A stretch of DNA of 35,287 nt from an uncultured Calothrix sp. (GCA_937973965.1 CALJJQ010000165.1:1-35287); one strand, 5' to 3'; numbered from the stretch's first letter, positions 16,915 to 26,407 are shown. Translations and numbers: made by a program. The notes: generated from the sequence alone by a model not told the origin.

Positions 16915-17399
16915 CTAGGTCAACTCTCAATTTTATGTTGAGGTAAGCAAAATAAGTTGCTATCGTGAAATCAGAATTCTGGACGTAAACCTCCCTAAAC
17001 AACCTTTCGAGGAGAAAATTTTGGCAGGATGCAACTTTTAACCCATGTATCTCTTCAATCACACTAAAGATAATTTAACAAGCTTTCTGCACTTCCTACT
17101 AATGGCTTGCGTCACTTCTTTTTGTGACTTTAGTCATATTCTGGGGAAAAGGAGACAAAATACAGGAGACAGGAGATAAGTAATTAAGTGATGGCAATCC
17201 GATTGAAGTAGTGAAAAATAGCGTGCTGTTGACCCATTAACAACCCTACATGTAAGATGTCACAAATCCCGCTGGGACTGCGGTAACTGATTACCTATTT
17301 CCCCAGTACCCGAATGCACCCAAAAGCTCCCCTCCTGTCTCCTGTATCCTGTATCCTATTATCCTGTATTCTCAAAACATCAAAATCAAAGGGAAAAAA
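16915..17399. other. Divergent spacer between Ctp gene and argJ
   Basis: No gene is seen in 485 nt. It contains GTCAC-N8-GTGAC (17111-17128), which could be a small operator or hairpin. A run of TCCTGTA-type heptamers (about 17334-17372) lies just before the argJ ribosome site. Promoters for both divergent genes must be here, but neither is distinct. Confidence 0.6.
17334..17372 (+). repeat. TCCTGTA heptamer repeats before argJ
   Basis: Imperfect tandem units of TCCTGTA/TCCTGTC run up to 28 nt before the argJ start. They are typical short tandem repeats of filamentous cyanobacteria. Confidence 0.7.
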
Positions 17400-18704
17400 A
17401 TGACAGAGTGGCAGGTAATTTCTGGGGGTGTGACTGCACCGCGAGGATTTCGAGCAGCTGGGGTGACTGCGGGACTCAAACCTTCGGGTTTACCAGATTT
17501 AGCCTTGATTGTTTCCGATGTGGATGCGATCGCGGCGGGTGTGTTTACAACTAGTCATGTTTGTGCGGCCTGTATTGATTATTGTAAGGAAATTTTACGC
17601 AGTCATCAAAGTGTGCGGGCTATTCTTTGTAATGCGGGACAAGCGAATGCGGCTACAGGAAAAACTGGAATGGATAATGCCCGTGAATCTGCCCAGTTAC
17701 TAGCTAATGAGTTAAAAATATCACCCAATCAGGTATTGTTGGCATCAACGGGGGTAATTGGTCAACAAATCAAAATGGCGGCAATGCGTACAGGTATTCC
17801 CCAGGTGGTAGCAGCCTTATCTCCTGATGGTGCGGAGAGTGCAGAACGGGCCATAATTACCACGGATTTGGTGACAAAATCCATTGCCTTGGAAACCATC
17901 ATCGGTGATCGCACTGTCAGAATTGGAGGTATGGCTAAGGGTTCAGGGATGATTCACCCCAATATGGCCACCATGTTAGCCTTTGTCACCTGTGATGCAG
18001 CCGTTTCTCCCCACCTCTGGCAACAAATGGTGACAGAAGCTGCGGATAAAAGTTTCAATGCCATCACCGTTGATGGGGATACTAGTACAAATGACTGTCT
18101 AATTGCCCTGGCAAATGGGGAATCCCGTGCCCATGCTATCACCGAAAAAGGTCCAGAAGCAGATCGACTTGCGGGAATGTTGACCGCCGTTTGTCAACAC
18201 CTAGCTAAAGCGATCGCTCGTGATGGGGAGGGTGCTACTTGTTTAATAGAAGTTCGAGTTAATGGCGCTCCCAGCGAACTAGCTGCGCGTCAAGTTGCAA
18301 AAGCGATCGCGGGTTCATCTTTGGTTAAATCTGCTATCTTTGGTCGTGACCCGAATTGGGGCAGAATTGCGGCAGCAGCCGGTCGGGCAGGTGTCCCCTT
18401 TGACCACAATAAGCTCCGTATTCAACTGGGTGATTTTCTCTTAATGGAACATGGTCAACCTTTATCCTTCGACCGCAGTGCAGCTAGTGAATATTTAAAA
18501 AATGCTGCGGACGCTTACCCAGGTGGGATGATGACAACTAGTGGCAGTAAGGATTTGGCAGACAAGCCGACTAAAATCTATCAAAGCCTTGATAAACCCG
18601 TGGTAATTACGGTTGATTTGGGGGCTGGTCACGACTGTGGCTTGGCGTGGGGATGTGATTTAAGTTACGATTACGTCAAAATTAATGCGGAATATACAAC
18701 CTAA
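17400..18704 (+). CDS. argJ: Bifunctional ornithine/glutamate N-acetyltransferase ArgJ
   Basis: ArgJ transfers the acetyl group from N-acetylornithine to glutamate, and in bifunctional forms also makes N-acetylglutamate from acetyl-CoA, in the cyclic arginine pathway. The 434-residue precursor self-cleaves. The site is visible as KGSGMIHPNMATMLAF with nucleophile Thr191 starting the beta chain. Other family blocks are ILCNAGQANAATG, LASTGVIGQ, VDGDTSTND and FGRDPNWGRI. The start ATG follows AAAGGGAAAAAA, a good ribosome site. The gene stands alone; no other arginine gene is in the window. Confidence 0.96.
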   Translation: MTEWQVISGGVTAPRGFRAAGVTAGLKPSGLPDLALIVSDVDAIAAGVFTTSHVCAACIDYCKEILRSHQSVRAILCNAGQANAATGKTGMDNARESAQLLANELKISPNQVLLASTGVIGQQIKMAAMRTGIPQVVAALSPDGAESAERAIITTDLVTKSIALETIIGDRTVRIGGMAKGSGMIHPNMATMLAFVTCDAAVSPHLWQQMVTEAADKSFNAITVDGDTSTNDCLIALANGESRAHAITEKGPEADRLAGMLTAVCQHLAKAIARDGEGATCLIEVRVNGAPSELAARQVAKAIAGSSLVKSAIFGRDPNWGRIAAAAGRAGVPFDHNKLRIQLGDFLLMEHGQPLSFDRSAASEYLKNAADAYPGGMMTTSGSKDLADKPTKIYQSLDKPVVITVDLGAGHDCGLAWGCDLSYDYVKINAEYTT

Positions 18705-18847
18705 TACAATTTTGGATTTTGGACTTTGAAATATAGCACAACGAAAAAACCTTAGAGGTTGTTTGTCAAGTATTAATTATCTCTATTTTGACTATCGTCC
18801 TGACTTTGGACATGGGGTTATAAAGCTGATTTTTCCTTCGAGAGTAC

Positions 18848-18867
18848 AGACGCGACATGTCGCGTCT
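18848..18867. repeat. GACGCG palindrome, GACATGTC core type (copy 2)
   Basis: This is a perfect 20-bp palindrome identical to 11472-11491, placed between the convergent argJ and Uma2 genes, where it could form a hairpin in either transcript. Confidence 0.8.
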
Positions 18868-18907
18868 CTTCCTGTTCCCTTGAAACCTCATAATTCATGT
18901 TTACTTC

Positions 18908-19585
18908 TTAATACTGCTGTAACTGCTGCATAAACCAATTAGCAGCTGCGGTGTTTGTTTCCGTACCCAGTTGTTCTAAAGTTTGCTCAACTAACGCGAT
19001 TGGTAATCCAGTTAGAACTTGGGATTGGGTAATTTCCGTATATTTACCCATTTCTCCCAAAGCAAAGGCAAATAATCGCATTCCTTTGGTATCGATGACC
19101 CAATATTCCTGAATTCCCAAACTAGCATAAAGTTGTTTTTGCTCATCCAGGTCTATACTCAAAGTCGTGTCGGCAATTTCTCCGACCAAATCGGGAATGC
19201 GGTCAGAGGATAAATCAATTCGTCGCTTCACACCAGGTTGCCATTTGGGGATATTTTCGCCCTTGTACAGGACTAAATCTGGCGCACAGGCTTGGGTTTG
19301 GGGTTTTTCGATTAAACACCGTCCGTAGGATTGTAACCTCTCCTCTGGGTGTAAAAATGCCCATATAAAGAAAATCGCCGTGACTAAATCGCTAAACGAT
19401 GCATGATTTGGCCCTTCCGTTCCCATATCCACCCATAGCCACCCCTGATGAAATGATATTTTACGCCATTTCCCATCCGGATTATCCCGAATATTGAGAT
19501 AATCTTGCCAACTTGCACCGTGTCGTTCTGTTATGGGGTTAGAGGGGTGGGTTTGCTCTAGGGAAATTATCATGGTTGTTTCCAA
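18908..19585 (-). CDS. Uma2 family (DUF820) putative endonuclease
   Basis: This 225-residue protein belongs to the Uma2/DUF820 family, a PD-(D/E)XK-fold group greatly expanded in cyanobacteria and of unclear role. The conserved pieces are APDLVLY (Asp103), PDLVGEIADTTL (Glu136), D...K with Lys150, and YASLGIQEYWVIDTKG. Together these make a plausible metal-binding nuclease site. The start at 19585 gives METTM; a second ATG at 19573 gives MIISLEQ and is equally possible. A strong inverted repeat lies 20 nt upstream (19605-19640). No partner toxin, methylase or transposase gene is next to it. Confidence 0.85.
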   Translation of the reverse strand: METTMIISLEQTHPSNPITERHGASWQDYLNIRDNPDGKWRKISFHQGWLWVDMGTEGPNHASFSDLVTAIFFIWAFLHPEERLQSYGRCLIEKPQTQACAPDLVLYKGENIPKWQPGVKRRIDLSSDRIPDLVGEIADTTLSIDLDEQKQLYASLGIQEYWVIDTKGMRLFAFALGEMGKYTEITQSQVLTGLPIALVEQTLEQLGTETNTAAANWFMQQLQQY

Positions 19586-19604
19586 TTTGAGATTTTGGAT
19601 TCAT

Positions 19605-19640
19605 AGTTAACAGTTAACTGTTGACTATTAACTGTTAACT
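19605..19640. repeat. Perfect 13-bp inverted repeat upstream of Uma2 gene
   Basis: AGTTAACAGTTAA (19605-19617) and TTAACTGTTAACT (19628-19640) are exact reverse complements around a 10-nt loop. The units are also direct TAACAGT/TAACTGT repeats. Related AACAGTTGAC-type sequence occurs at 33363-33405. It may be a repeat or an operator for the Uma2 gene. Confidence 0.65.
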
Positions 19641-20050
19641 GAAGTTGACCGTTGCAGGAGATTGGATATTTTTTGGAGGTGCTAGGGAATAGAGAGTGGG
19701 GATTTATACTTTACATAATCAATAAATGAGCTTTTCGTTTAGATAGGGCTTGAAAAGAATCAGCTTTACTACATCTGTCATCCCATTTCACTCAAATTTT
19801 GATACATTTTCTTCCCCAGTTCTCAAAAGCTTCCCATAAGGTATCAACTCCAAAGTAAAAAGGTATCAGCTATCAACGGTTAACAGACCAGGTTCCACTG
19901 TGTTGTACTTAACCGACATTAATTATAATTACCTCACTCCGTATGACTTTTGCTTTTTGACTTATCTTACTAGCAACAGATCCAGAATCTGAGACACGAT
20001 ATAGCGTTTCCCGAGCAAGTGAAATACAACCCTACCGAACCTCTCGATCT

Positions 20051-20090
20051 CCCTCCCCGATATCGGGGAGGGTCGGGGAGGGTTTTTTTG
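20051..20090 (+). repeat. CCCTCCCCGA palindromic repeat followed by T-run (copy 1)
   Basis: CCCTCCCCGA and its complement TCGGGGAGGG form a perfect 22-bp palindrome (20051-20072). A second GGGGAGGG and seven T residues follow. It looks like a plus-strand terminator, but no plus-strand gene ends here. A near-identical copy at 26542-26563 indicates a dispersed repeat. Confidence 0.7.
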
Positions 20091-20151
20091 TATCTCATTA
20101 GACTGAGAAAAGCTATACATCGCGTCTCTACAAACACATGATTTTCAGGTA

Positions 20152-23025
20152 TTACACATTCTTCTTGCCAATAATCCGGAAAAAGATTTTTTCTGCTTCA
20201 ATCCAGACAAACATCAAACTGCTAAATCCAATACAAATTATTAATTCCTGCATATTCAAAACATGGGTGCCAAAAAAGGCCCTTAAAGGGGGAACATACA
20301 CTAACATTAACTGTAAAACGGTTGTAATCACCACCGATAGCAGGACAAAAATATTCGAAAAAGGATTCATCTCGATTGCCAAACGGTTATTGGAGCGAAT
20401 AGCGATCGCATGACCCATTTGGGCAATGCAAAGGGTGGTAAATACCATTGTTTTCCATGTATCCCGATTACCAGTGTACCTGGGGTCATGGGTATGGCGA
20501 TAGGCCCATGACATCATGGTAATAGTAGTGATCGCAAAAATAATCCCAATCCGTACCATGTAGGAACCTAAACCCCTGGCAAAAATACTTTCTTTGGGGC
20601 TAAAGGGGGGACGCTTCATCACATCTGGTTCCGGTGGTTCCACTGCTAGGGCTAAAGCTGGTAAACCGTCGGTAACTAGGTTCATCCACAAAATTTGTAA
20701 AGGGCTTAAAGGGACACCAATTCCCAACTCTGGGTTAAAGGGTAAAATCAAGGGAGCTGCGGCTACGGTGAGGACTTCGCCGATATTACTACCCAAAATA
20801 TACTTAATAAATCTGCGAATATTCGTGTAAACTACGCGACCTTCTTTTGTGGCAGCGACGATGGTGGCAAAGTTATCATCCAGTAAAATCATATCACTGG
20901 CTTCCTTGCTGACATCCGTACCGGTAATTCCCATTGCAATCCCGATATCAGCTTGTTTCAAGGCTGGTGCATCATTCACACCATCCCCAGTCATGGCCAC
21001 AAATCGACCTTGACGTTGTAGAGCTTGGACGATACGTAGTTTATGTTCCGGTGCAACCCGTGCATAAATACTCACCGCGTTGACGTGGTTTTCCAGTTCC
21101 TGGTTACTCATCTTTTGTAAGTCCTTTCCGGTCAGGACTTCATCCTGGTCGGTGGCAATTCCTAAATCAAGAGCGATCGCCCGCGCTGTTAATTGATGAT
21201 CTCCGGTAATCATAATCGGACGAATACCCGCATCCCGACATTCCTGGACGGCTGCTCGAACTTCAGGACGGGGTGCATCCATCATCGCTACTAACCCTAA
21301 CCAAACTAATTCAGTTTCACTGGTTTCTTCGCTGTCTGGAGATGGTTTTTCCAGTAGGGGTTTATAGGCAAAACCTAGCACCCGTAACCCATGACTAGCC
21401 ATGTAATCGTTTTCTTTGAGAATGCGCTGACGCACATCTTCAGTCATCAATACCCGGTTTTGCCCATCATCCCATTGGCTGCACCGTGCTAATACCAATT
21501 CCGGTGAACCCTTAGTAAACATGATGTATTTTTCTTGACGGATGCGCTGGGAAAATACCGGATCGACATCTCCCAAACTAGTAATTCCCCGATCCACCCT
21601 CTCTAACTGACAAATTACACTCATGCGTTTCCGCTCAGAAGAAAAGGGAAACTCTCCCACACGGGGTAATTTACTATCCCACTGGTCTTTCTCTATACCA
21701 CCCTTTGCCGCCAGGGTGACTAAGGCTCCTTCGGTGGGGTCGCCTAAAATACTCCACTTATCTGATTCCTGTTGCAGAACCGCATCATTACAAACAGCAC
21801 AAGCCACCAGCAAAGCCAAAATTTCCGGGTGGCTATCAAGCCAAATGCGATCGCCATCCAACAGGAACTCCCCTTGGGGTGTGTAGCCTTCCCCAGTGAC
21901 TCGAAACTCCCGGTTATTGACAAAAATAGTTTGCACCACCATTTTATTTTGGGTCAGAGTTCCCGTCTTATCCGAACAAATAGTTGTCACCGACCCCAAA
22001 GTTTCCACCGCCGGTAACTTGCGAATCAAAGCATTTTGGCGTACCATTCGCTGTGTTCCCAAAGCCAAAGTCACCGTAATCACCGCCGGTAATCCCTCCG
22101 GAACCACCGCCACCGCCATACTTAAGGATACCTCCACCAACTCCTGGAACGAACCCCATCCCAAGGTCAGCAATCCCACCCCAATCACAATTGCCACCAG
22201 AATTAGGGAACCAGTTACCAGGGTATTACCCAACTCATTGGAGCGTTTTTGCAACGGTGTCGGTTCGCTATCCACCGACTGTAACATTTCCGCAATTTTA
22301 CCGAGTTCGGTATTCATTCCCGTACCCGTCACCAGGACTTTTCCCCGTCCTTGAACAACCTCCGTCCCCTGGTAAACAAAATTCAAGCGTTCGCCTAAAG
22401 GTGCATCTTCCGGTAAGGTAATATTCGCTCGTTTACTAACAATTTCCGCTTCCCCTGTCAAAGCCGATTCCCGCACCTGTAAATTTGATTCTTCCAGCAA
22501 TCGACCATCAGCAGCCACCTGAACTCCCGCTTCCAAGAGCATAATATCACCGGGAACCAAATCCTTCGCTGCTACTTCCAATTGCTTGCGATCGCGAATT
22601 ACCCGCACATTGGGAGAAGATAGTTTTTTCAGCGCTGCTAAAGCTTGTTCAGCCCGACTTTCCTGCACATAACCTAAAACACCGTTGAGGACAACAATTG
22701 CTAAAATCGCAATTGTATCCTTAAAGGGTAACTCCGTAACTGGTAAGGTTCCTGACTGCCATTTGATTAAATCCAATATACCGGAAATAATTGCTACCGC
22801 AATCAACAGCAGTAACATAATATTCTTGAACTGATCAACAAGAATCTCCCAGGAACTGCGTCCTCCCGATTCTTGTAGTTCATTTATACCGTAGCGTTGT
22901 AGACGTTGTGCAACTTCCTGGGTACTTAATCCTGTATCTGGATCGGTCGATAATAATTCTAGAGCTTGATCGGATTCTAAATTATGCCAAATGGCATTTA
23001 CGTCAGGTAGAGAGTGAGCAGACAT
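20152..23025 (-). CDS. P-type Ca2+-transporting ATPase (PacL/SERCA-like)
   Basis: This 957-residue P2A-type ATPase probably exports Ca2+ across the plasma membrane. An N-terminal cation-ATPase domain is followed by ten predicted helices. The actuator loop is LTGEA (189-193), phosphorylation site DKTGT with Asp352, nucleotide-domain KGSPEL, and hinge [12 protein letters not shown] (679-690). Calcium ligands are visible: Glu310 in TM4 PEGLP, Asn747 and Glu750 in TM5, and Asn782, Thr785 and Asp786 in TM6 ([10 protein letters not shown], near-identical to SERCA). The TM8 position that is Glu908 in SERCA appears to be Gln869, so one of the two calcium sites may be weakened. Mn2+/Ca2+ transport of the PMR1 kind is the main alternative. 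No regulator lies next to it. Confidence 0.93.
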   Translation of the reverse strand: MSAHSLPDVNAIWHNLESDQALELLSTDPDTGLSTQEVAQRLQRYGINELQESGGRSSWEILVDQFKNIMLLLLIAVAIISGILDLIKWQSGTLPVTELPFKDTIAILAIVVLNGVLGYVQESRAEQALAALKKLSSPNVRVIRDRKQLEVAAKDLVPGDIMLLEAGVQVAADGRLLEESNLQVRESALTGEAEIVSKRANITLPEDAPLGERLNFVYQGTEVVQGRGKVLVTGTGMNTELGKIAEMLQSVDSEPTPLQKRSNELGNTLVTGSLILVAIVIGVGLLTLGWGSFQELVEVSLSMAVAVVPEGLPAVITVTLALGTQRMVRQNALIRKLPAVETLGSVTTICSDKTGTLTQNKMVVQTIFVNNREFRVTGEGYTPQGEFLLDGDRIWLDSHPEILALLVACAVCNDAVLQQESDKWSILGDPTEGALVTLAAKGGIEKDQWDSKLPRVGEFPFSSERKRMSVICQLERVDRGITSLGDVDPVFSQRIRQEKYIMFTKGSPELVLARCSQWDDGQNRVLMTEDVRQRILKENDYMASHGLRVLGFAYKPLLEKPSPDSEETSETELVWLGLVAMMDAPRPEVRAAVQECRDAGIRPIMITGDHQLTARAIALDLGIATDQDEVLTGKDLQKMSNQELENHVNAVSIYARVAPEHKLRIVQALQRQGRFVAMTGDGVNDAPALKQADIGIAMGITGTDVSKEASDMILLDDNFATIVAATKEGRVVYTNIRRFIKYILGSNIGEVLTVAAAPLILPFNPELGIGVPLSPLQILWMNLVTDGLPALALAVEPPEPDVMKRPPFSPKESIFARGLGSYMVRIGIIFAITTITMMSWAYRHTHDPRYTGNRDTWKTMVFTTLCIAQMGHAIAIRSNNRLAIEMNPFSNIFVLLSVVITTVLQLMLVYVPPLRAFFGTHVLNMQELIICIGFSSLMFVWIEAEKIFFRIIGKKNV

Positions 23026-23647
23026 TGTTTAATAAAAAGGTGACAAGAATTGGTGATTAGTTTTGAAGGGAGTAGGGATGAGGCAGAGATCATCTGACTC
23101 TATGGGAAGCCGCGCAACGCACGTCTCAGGGTGTTAGTACTGAGTAGGAAAGATCCAAGTGATAGATAACCGTTTTTCTTCCCTAATCATACTTACTAAT
23201 TAAAATTTCGATCTCTTCCCTTTGTACTCTTGATTCTGCTAGAAACTTATCAAAATATAGCAGTTCTGAATCATTGCGAGTGATCCATCCCTGAAACTTT
23301 TTCTAATTATGGTTATTATTTAAACCAATTTACGAAAAAGAGAGGGGATAGATTTATACAGTCCTTGAAAATTCATCGATACAGCAGTTTTAGGCTGTTT
23401 GGAAATACCTTTTAAAATTCTCAAGGCTTGCTCAAAACAGCTTTTCCCGAACCAGTGAAACAGCATTCATCATAATTTATTCTTACTTTTTACCTAACTG
23501 GGTATCTCTCAAATGGAATCATTCTCGAATCAGCGTCATCTAAAACACATAAAATCCTCCAACGCGGTAGAATGATTGGAATTTTGGTCACTAACGATAT
23601 CCCCTATTCGTGTTTGACCTGCTAACCATCAAGAAAATCAGTTTAAT
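23026..23647. other. Divergent spacer between Ca2+-ATPase and transglutaminase-like genes
   Basis: No gene is seen in 622 nt. A degenerate palindromic repeat (GGGAAGCCGCGCAACGCACGTCTCAG, 23103-23128 region) lies near the left end. The rest is AT-rich. Promoters for both divergent genes must lie here, but none stands out. Confidence 0.55.
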
Positions 23648-25321
23648 ATGAGTGTTGCACTCCCCCATATAACCGCGAGCAAAATGTTTTGGAAGCGAAC
23701 AATTAGACCCCTCTGTGCATCTGCATTAAATGGTATTGCCTTTATCCAGGATACACTCATCGCGATTGACTCGCGAAATGGATATTTACTGGAAATTGAC
23801 CCAGCTACAGATAATACCCGTATCCGCAATCCCCATCAAGTGCGGGAATTGATGGATGTCACTGGTATTTCCCTCTGGGGAGATCGATTATGGCTAACCA
23901 GGGACTTGAGTATCTACTCTTGTCAAATTAATACATTAGGACTGGAGCATTTTGCCACCCTTCCCTACACTGCCAATGGTATAGCTGTCTGGGAATCTAC
24001 AGTTTATATTACTTGTCAAAAACTAGGTAAAATTTTGGTGTTTAACCGAGATACAGGTACACAAATCACCCAATTTTATGCTCCTGGTGTCGGTTGCGAG
24101 AACTTAGCCGTAGATGCTGAAACCCTGTGGGTGTGCGATGATATGGAACAAAGCGTTTACGCCCTCGACCGTGCCACCGGAGAAATTAAATTTAGCATTC
24201 TTACCCCCTTCGAGTCACCTACAGGCATAGCCATTCATATCAATCCTGAAAATCACCAAAACACCCTATTTGTCGCCTATGCTGGTGAAGAACCCTATAT
24301 CCGCGATAACCCCAACGCCGACCCCAACCATGAACTAGCCTATCGCGATCGCACTTTTATCCACCCCCTCCACTTCCAATATCACCCGGAAAAACGCTAC
24401 ACCCTCTCCAATGGCTACCGAATTGAAATGTCCTATGTTGAGGAAATTGCTCCCCTAGAAGAGGTCTATATCCCCGATTTAGAATGGCAAATCGCCCTAC
24501 CCAGTGACACCGACCGTCAAAAGGTAGAATCCGTCCAAGCCATTGGTTTACCATTCCAGGAACAAATCATCGATGGCCAAAAAGTTGCCGTATTCAAATT
24601 TGACCAACTTACCCCCGGAGAACGCCACATTTTCGGTTGGCGAGCCATCCTACAAGTTCGTAGCATTAAATACCGAATTACTCCCCGTGACGTGGAAAAT
24701 ATCCCCGAACTCAGCCCCGATTTTCAAGCCCGCTACCTCATCGATGATGATGATTTAGCAATGGATACCAGTATCGTTCGCCAGGCTGCCCGTGATGCCA
24801 TTGGCACAGAAACTAACCTGTTACGGAAAATGTATAACATCCGTAATTATGTTTACGACCATCTTTCCTATGGTATTAAACCCCACATTGACACCCCGGA
24901 TATTGTCCTTGAACGCGGAGTCGGTTCCTGTGGCGAATATGTAGGTGTTCTCCTAGCTTTGTGTCGTTTAAACGGGATCGCCTGTCGAACTGTGGGTAGA
25001 TACAAATGTCCTCCCTACGGAGAACGGCAAAATATCCCCCTCCAACCCGACTTCAACCACGTTTGGTTAGAATTTTACATCCCCGGTTACGGTTGGATGC
25101 CAATGGAATCAAATCCCGACGATGTTGGTTATCGAAATGACCATCCCACCCGTTTTTTTATGGGTTTAGCTTGGTATCACCTGGAAATTGGTAAAGGCAT
25201 TCCCTTTGAAAGTTTAATTAGTAAAGGTAAACGATTAACCAAAGAAGATATTTCCATCGGTGAATTAGCAATCAACCATATCCGATTTACCATTTTAGAA
25301 GAACTACCAGGTTTTGATTAA
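23648..25321 (+). CDS. Beta-propeller plus transglutaminase-like protein
   Basis: This 557-residue two-domain protein has an N-terminal part (about 25-255) with six-bladed propeller-like repeats (NGIAFIQDTLIAIDSRNGYLLEI, NGIAVWESTVYITCQKLGKI, CENLAVDAETLWVCDDMEQS, TGIAIHIN...LFVAYAG). A linker beta region (260-380) follows, then a transglutaminase-like cysteine-protease fold at about 390-500. Active-site residues are Cys428 in GVGSCGEYVG, His471 in FNHVWLEFYIPGYGW, and an acidic residue, probably Glu487 in MESNPDD, where Asp is more usual. No signal peptide is seen, so it is probably cytosolic. The enzyme could be a protease, amidase or cross-linking enzyme. The substrate is unknown, and the propeller may hold it. 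Confidence 0.8.
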   Translation: MSVALPHITASKMFWKRTIRPLCASALNGIAFIQDTLIAIDSRNGYLLEIDPATDNTRIRNPHQVRELMDVTGISLWGDRLWLTRDLSIYSCQINTLGLEHFATLPYTANGIAVWESTVYITCQKLGKILVFNRDTGTQITQFYAPGVGCENLAVDAETLWVCDDMEQSVYALDRATGEIKFSILTPFESPTGIAIHINPENHQNTLFVAYAGEEPYIRDNPNADPNHELAYRDRTFIHPLHFQYHPEKRYTLSNGYRIEMSYVEEIAPLEEVYIPDLEWQIALPSDTDRQKVESVQAIGLPFQEQIIDGQKVAVFKFDQLTPGERHIFGWRAILQVRSIKYRITPRDVENIPELSPDFQARYLIDDDDLAMDTSIVRQAARDAIGTETNLLRKMYNIRNYVYDHLSYGIKPHIDTPDIVLERGVGSCGEYVGVLLALCRLNGIACRTVGRYKCPPYGERQNIPLQPDFNHVWLEFYIPGYGWMPMESNPDDVGYRNDHPTRFFMGLAWYHLEIGKGIPFESLISKGKRLTKEDISIGELAINHIRFTILEELPGFD

Positions 25322-25334
25322 CCTGAATTAGATT

Positions 25335-25384
25335 TTGGATTACTCTGCGAGAAGCCGCACTACGCGCGTCTATGGATTTTGGAT
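25335..25384 (+). repeat. ATTACTCTGCG / CGTCTATGGATTTTGGATT element (copy 1)
   Basis: The ends ATTACTCTGCG and CGTCTATGGATTTTGGATT are shared with 28765-28809, while the middle differs (GAAGCCGCACTACG here). Both copies lie directly after a stop codon. Confidence 0.65.
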
Positions 25385-25476
25385 TACCCATACGGATACC
25401 TTCATACTGAATTGATATAAAATAATTCGTAATTACGTAGACGCAAGCCCTACCCAACGGCTATTACAAATTACAC

Positions 25477-25566
25477 ACGCGAAGCGTTGCCGCAGGCTAT
25501 TACGTACGCAAAGCGTTGCCGCAGGCTATTGCAAATTACGTACGCGAAGCGTTGCCGCAGGCTATT
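25477..25566 (+). repeat. Three near-identical 25-bp units
   Basis: The unit ACGCGAAGCGTTGCCGCAGG plus CTATT occurs at 25477-25501, 25506-25530 (one base different) and 25542-25566. The intervals are 29 and 36 nt, with TACGTA-type linkers. Each unit contains the small palindrome CGCGAAGCG. Confidence 0.85.
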
Positions 25567-25636
25567 ACGTAGCTTGCTTCCCGCGTAGCGGGTATTACGT
25601 AGACGCGAAGCGGCTTGCCGTAGACTATTACGAATT
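25564..25636 (+). repeat. 73-bp repeat, arm A of an inverted pair
   Basis: The sequence from ATTACGTAGCTTGC to ATTACGAATT is repeated in inverted orientation at 27970-28042 with only two base differences. A half copy lies at 33015-33049. Confidence 0.9.
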
Positions 25637-25654
25637 ACGCATTACTTAAATCAG

Positions 25655-26407
25655 ATGACCGAACTTGAACGCTACCTATTTGATCTACAAGGTTTTATCA
25701 TCGTTGAAAACGCGTTAACACCAACACAGATTAATGAATTACAGCAAATCATTAATCAAATAATTAATCAACACAATCCTAGTCAAATATCTCCAGAAGC
25801 AACCTATCTCCGATTTGATTCATTGTTAGGCTGGGGTAAACCATTTCGAGATATTATTGATAATCCTTCTATTACCCCCTATTTGCAGGAAATACTAGCC
25901 GGAAAATTTCGTTTAGACCACGATTACATCCATATTCTGCGTCAAGGGAAAGGACCAGTTGGTGCAAATTTACATGGTGGTGGTACACCCTACGACCCTT
26001 GTCAGTATTATGATTTTCGCCAGGGGAAAATGTATAACGGTCTCACCGCAGTTGCCTACGAATTGAACGATGTCGCTCCCGAAGACGGTGGTTTGGCTTG
26101 TATTCCTGGTAGCCATAAAAGTAATTTTTCCCTACCAACAAGTATCCGCAATTTAGAGCAACATCCAGAAAATTTGCATCCTTGTATTCAAAAAATAGCA
26201 GTTAAAGCGGGTAGTGCAATTATCTTCACTGAAGCATTATCCCACGGCACAATTCCTTGGCGAGGAAAATCAGAAAGACGCACTTTATTTTTCAAGTATT
26301 CCCCCCATTCATCCGCTTGGGCAAGATATTACTATAATCTAGATTTATTCCCCGATTTAAACGATTCTCAGCGACAAATTCTCCGCACACCTGGCATATA
26401 TCCCTAA
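25655..26407 (+). CDS. PhyH-like (phytanoyl-CoA dioxygenase family) oxygenase with HxG motif
   Basis: This 250-residue protein belongs to the PhyH branch of Fe(II)/2-oxoglutarate-dependent oxygenases, double-stranded beta-helix fold. Conserved family pieces are YNGLTAVAYELNDVAPEDGGLACIPGSHKSN and the C-terminal SHGTIPWRG. The first iron ligand is His107 (NLHGGG) and the distal one His197, 90 residues later. Arg208, 11 residues after it, fits the 2-oxoglutarate carboxylate binder. Where the family usually has Asp two residues after the first His, there is Gly109. An H-x-G motif is known from 2-oxoglutarate-dependent halogenases, but many PhyH relatives with LHGGG may simply differ in chemistry. 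The substrate is unknown. Confidence 0.82.
   Translation: MTELERYLFDLQGFIIVENALTPTQINELQQIINQIINQHNPSQISPEATYLRFDSLLGWGKPFRDIIDNPSITPYLQEILAGKFRLDHDYIHILRQGKGPVGANLHGGGTPYDPCQYYDFRQGKMYNGLTAVAYELNDVAPEDGGLACIPGSHKSNFSLPTSIRNLEQHPENLHPCIQKIAVKAGSAIIFTEALSHGTIPWRGKSERRTLFFKYSPHSSAWARYYYNLDLFPDLNDSQRQILRTPGIYP

Larger units (their letters stand above)
19586..20151. other. Spacer between Uma2 and Ca2+-ATPase genes
   Basis: No gene is seen. It contains the inverted repeat 19605-19640 and the CCCTCCCCGA palindrome 20051-20072 followed by a T-run. A stretch near 19995-20030 (TTTCCCGAGCAAGTGAAATAC) resembles one near 23440-23465 (TTTTCCCGAACCAGTGAAAC), so it may be a dispersed repeat. Confidence 0.6.
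25322..25654. other. Repeat-packed spacer before the PhyH-like gene
   Basis: This 333-nt stretch is almost entirely repeats: an ATTACTCTGCG...CGTCTATGGATTTTGGATT element (25335-25384), three 25-bp units (25477-25566) and one arm of a 73-bp inverted repeat (25564-25636). No gene is present. Confidence 0.75.

Noticed and set aside
20051-20090. Terminator for the Ca2+-ATPase gene
   Set aside because: The T-run follows the hairpin on the plus strand, while the ATPase is on the minus strand.
25477-25636. CRISPR-like look of the repeat cluster
   Set aside because: Only three units, unequal 4- and 11-nt linkers instead of unique spacers of even length, and no cas genes nearby.
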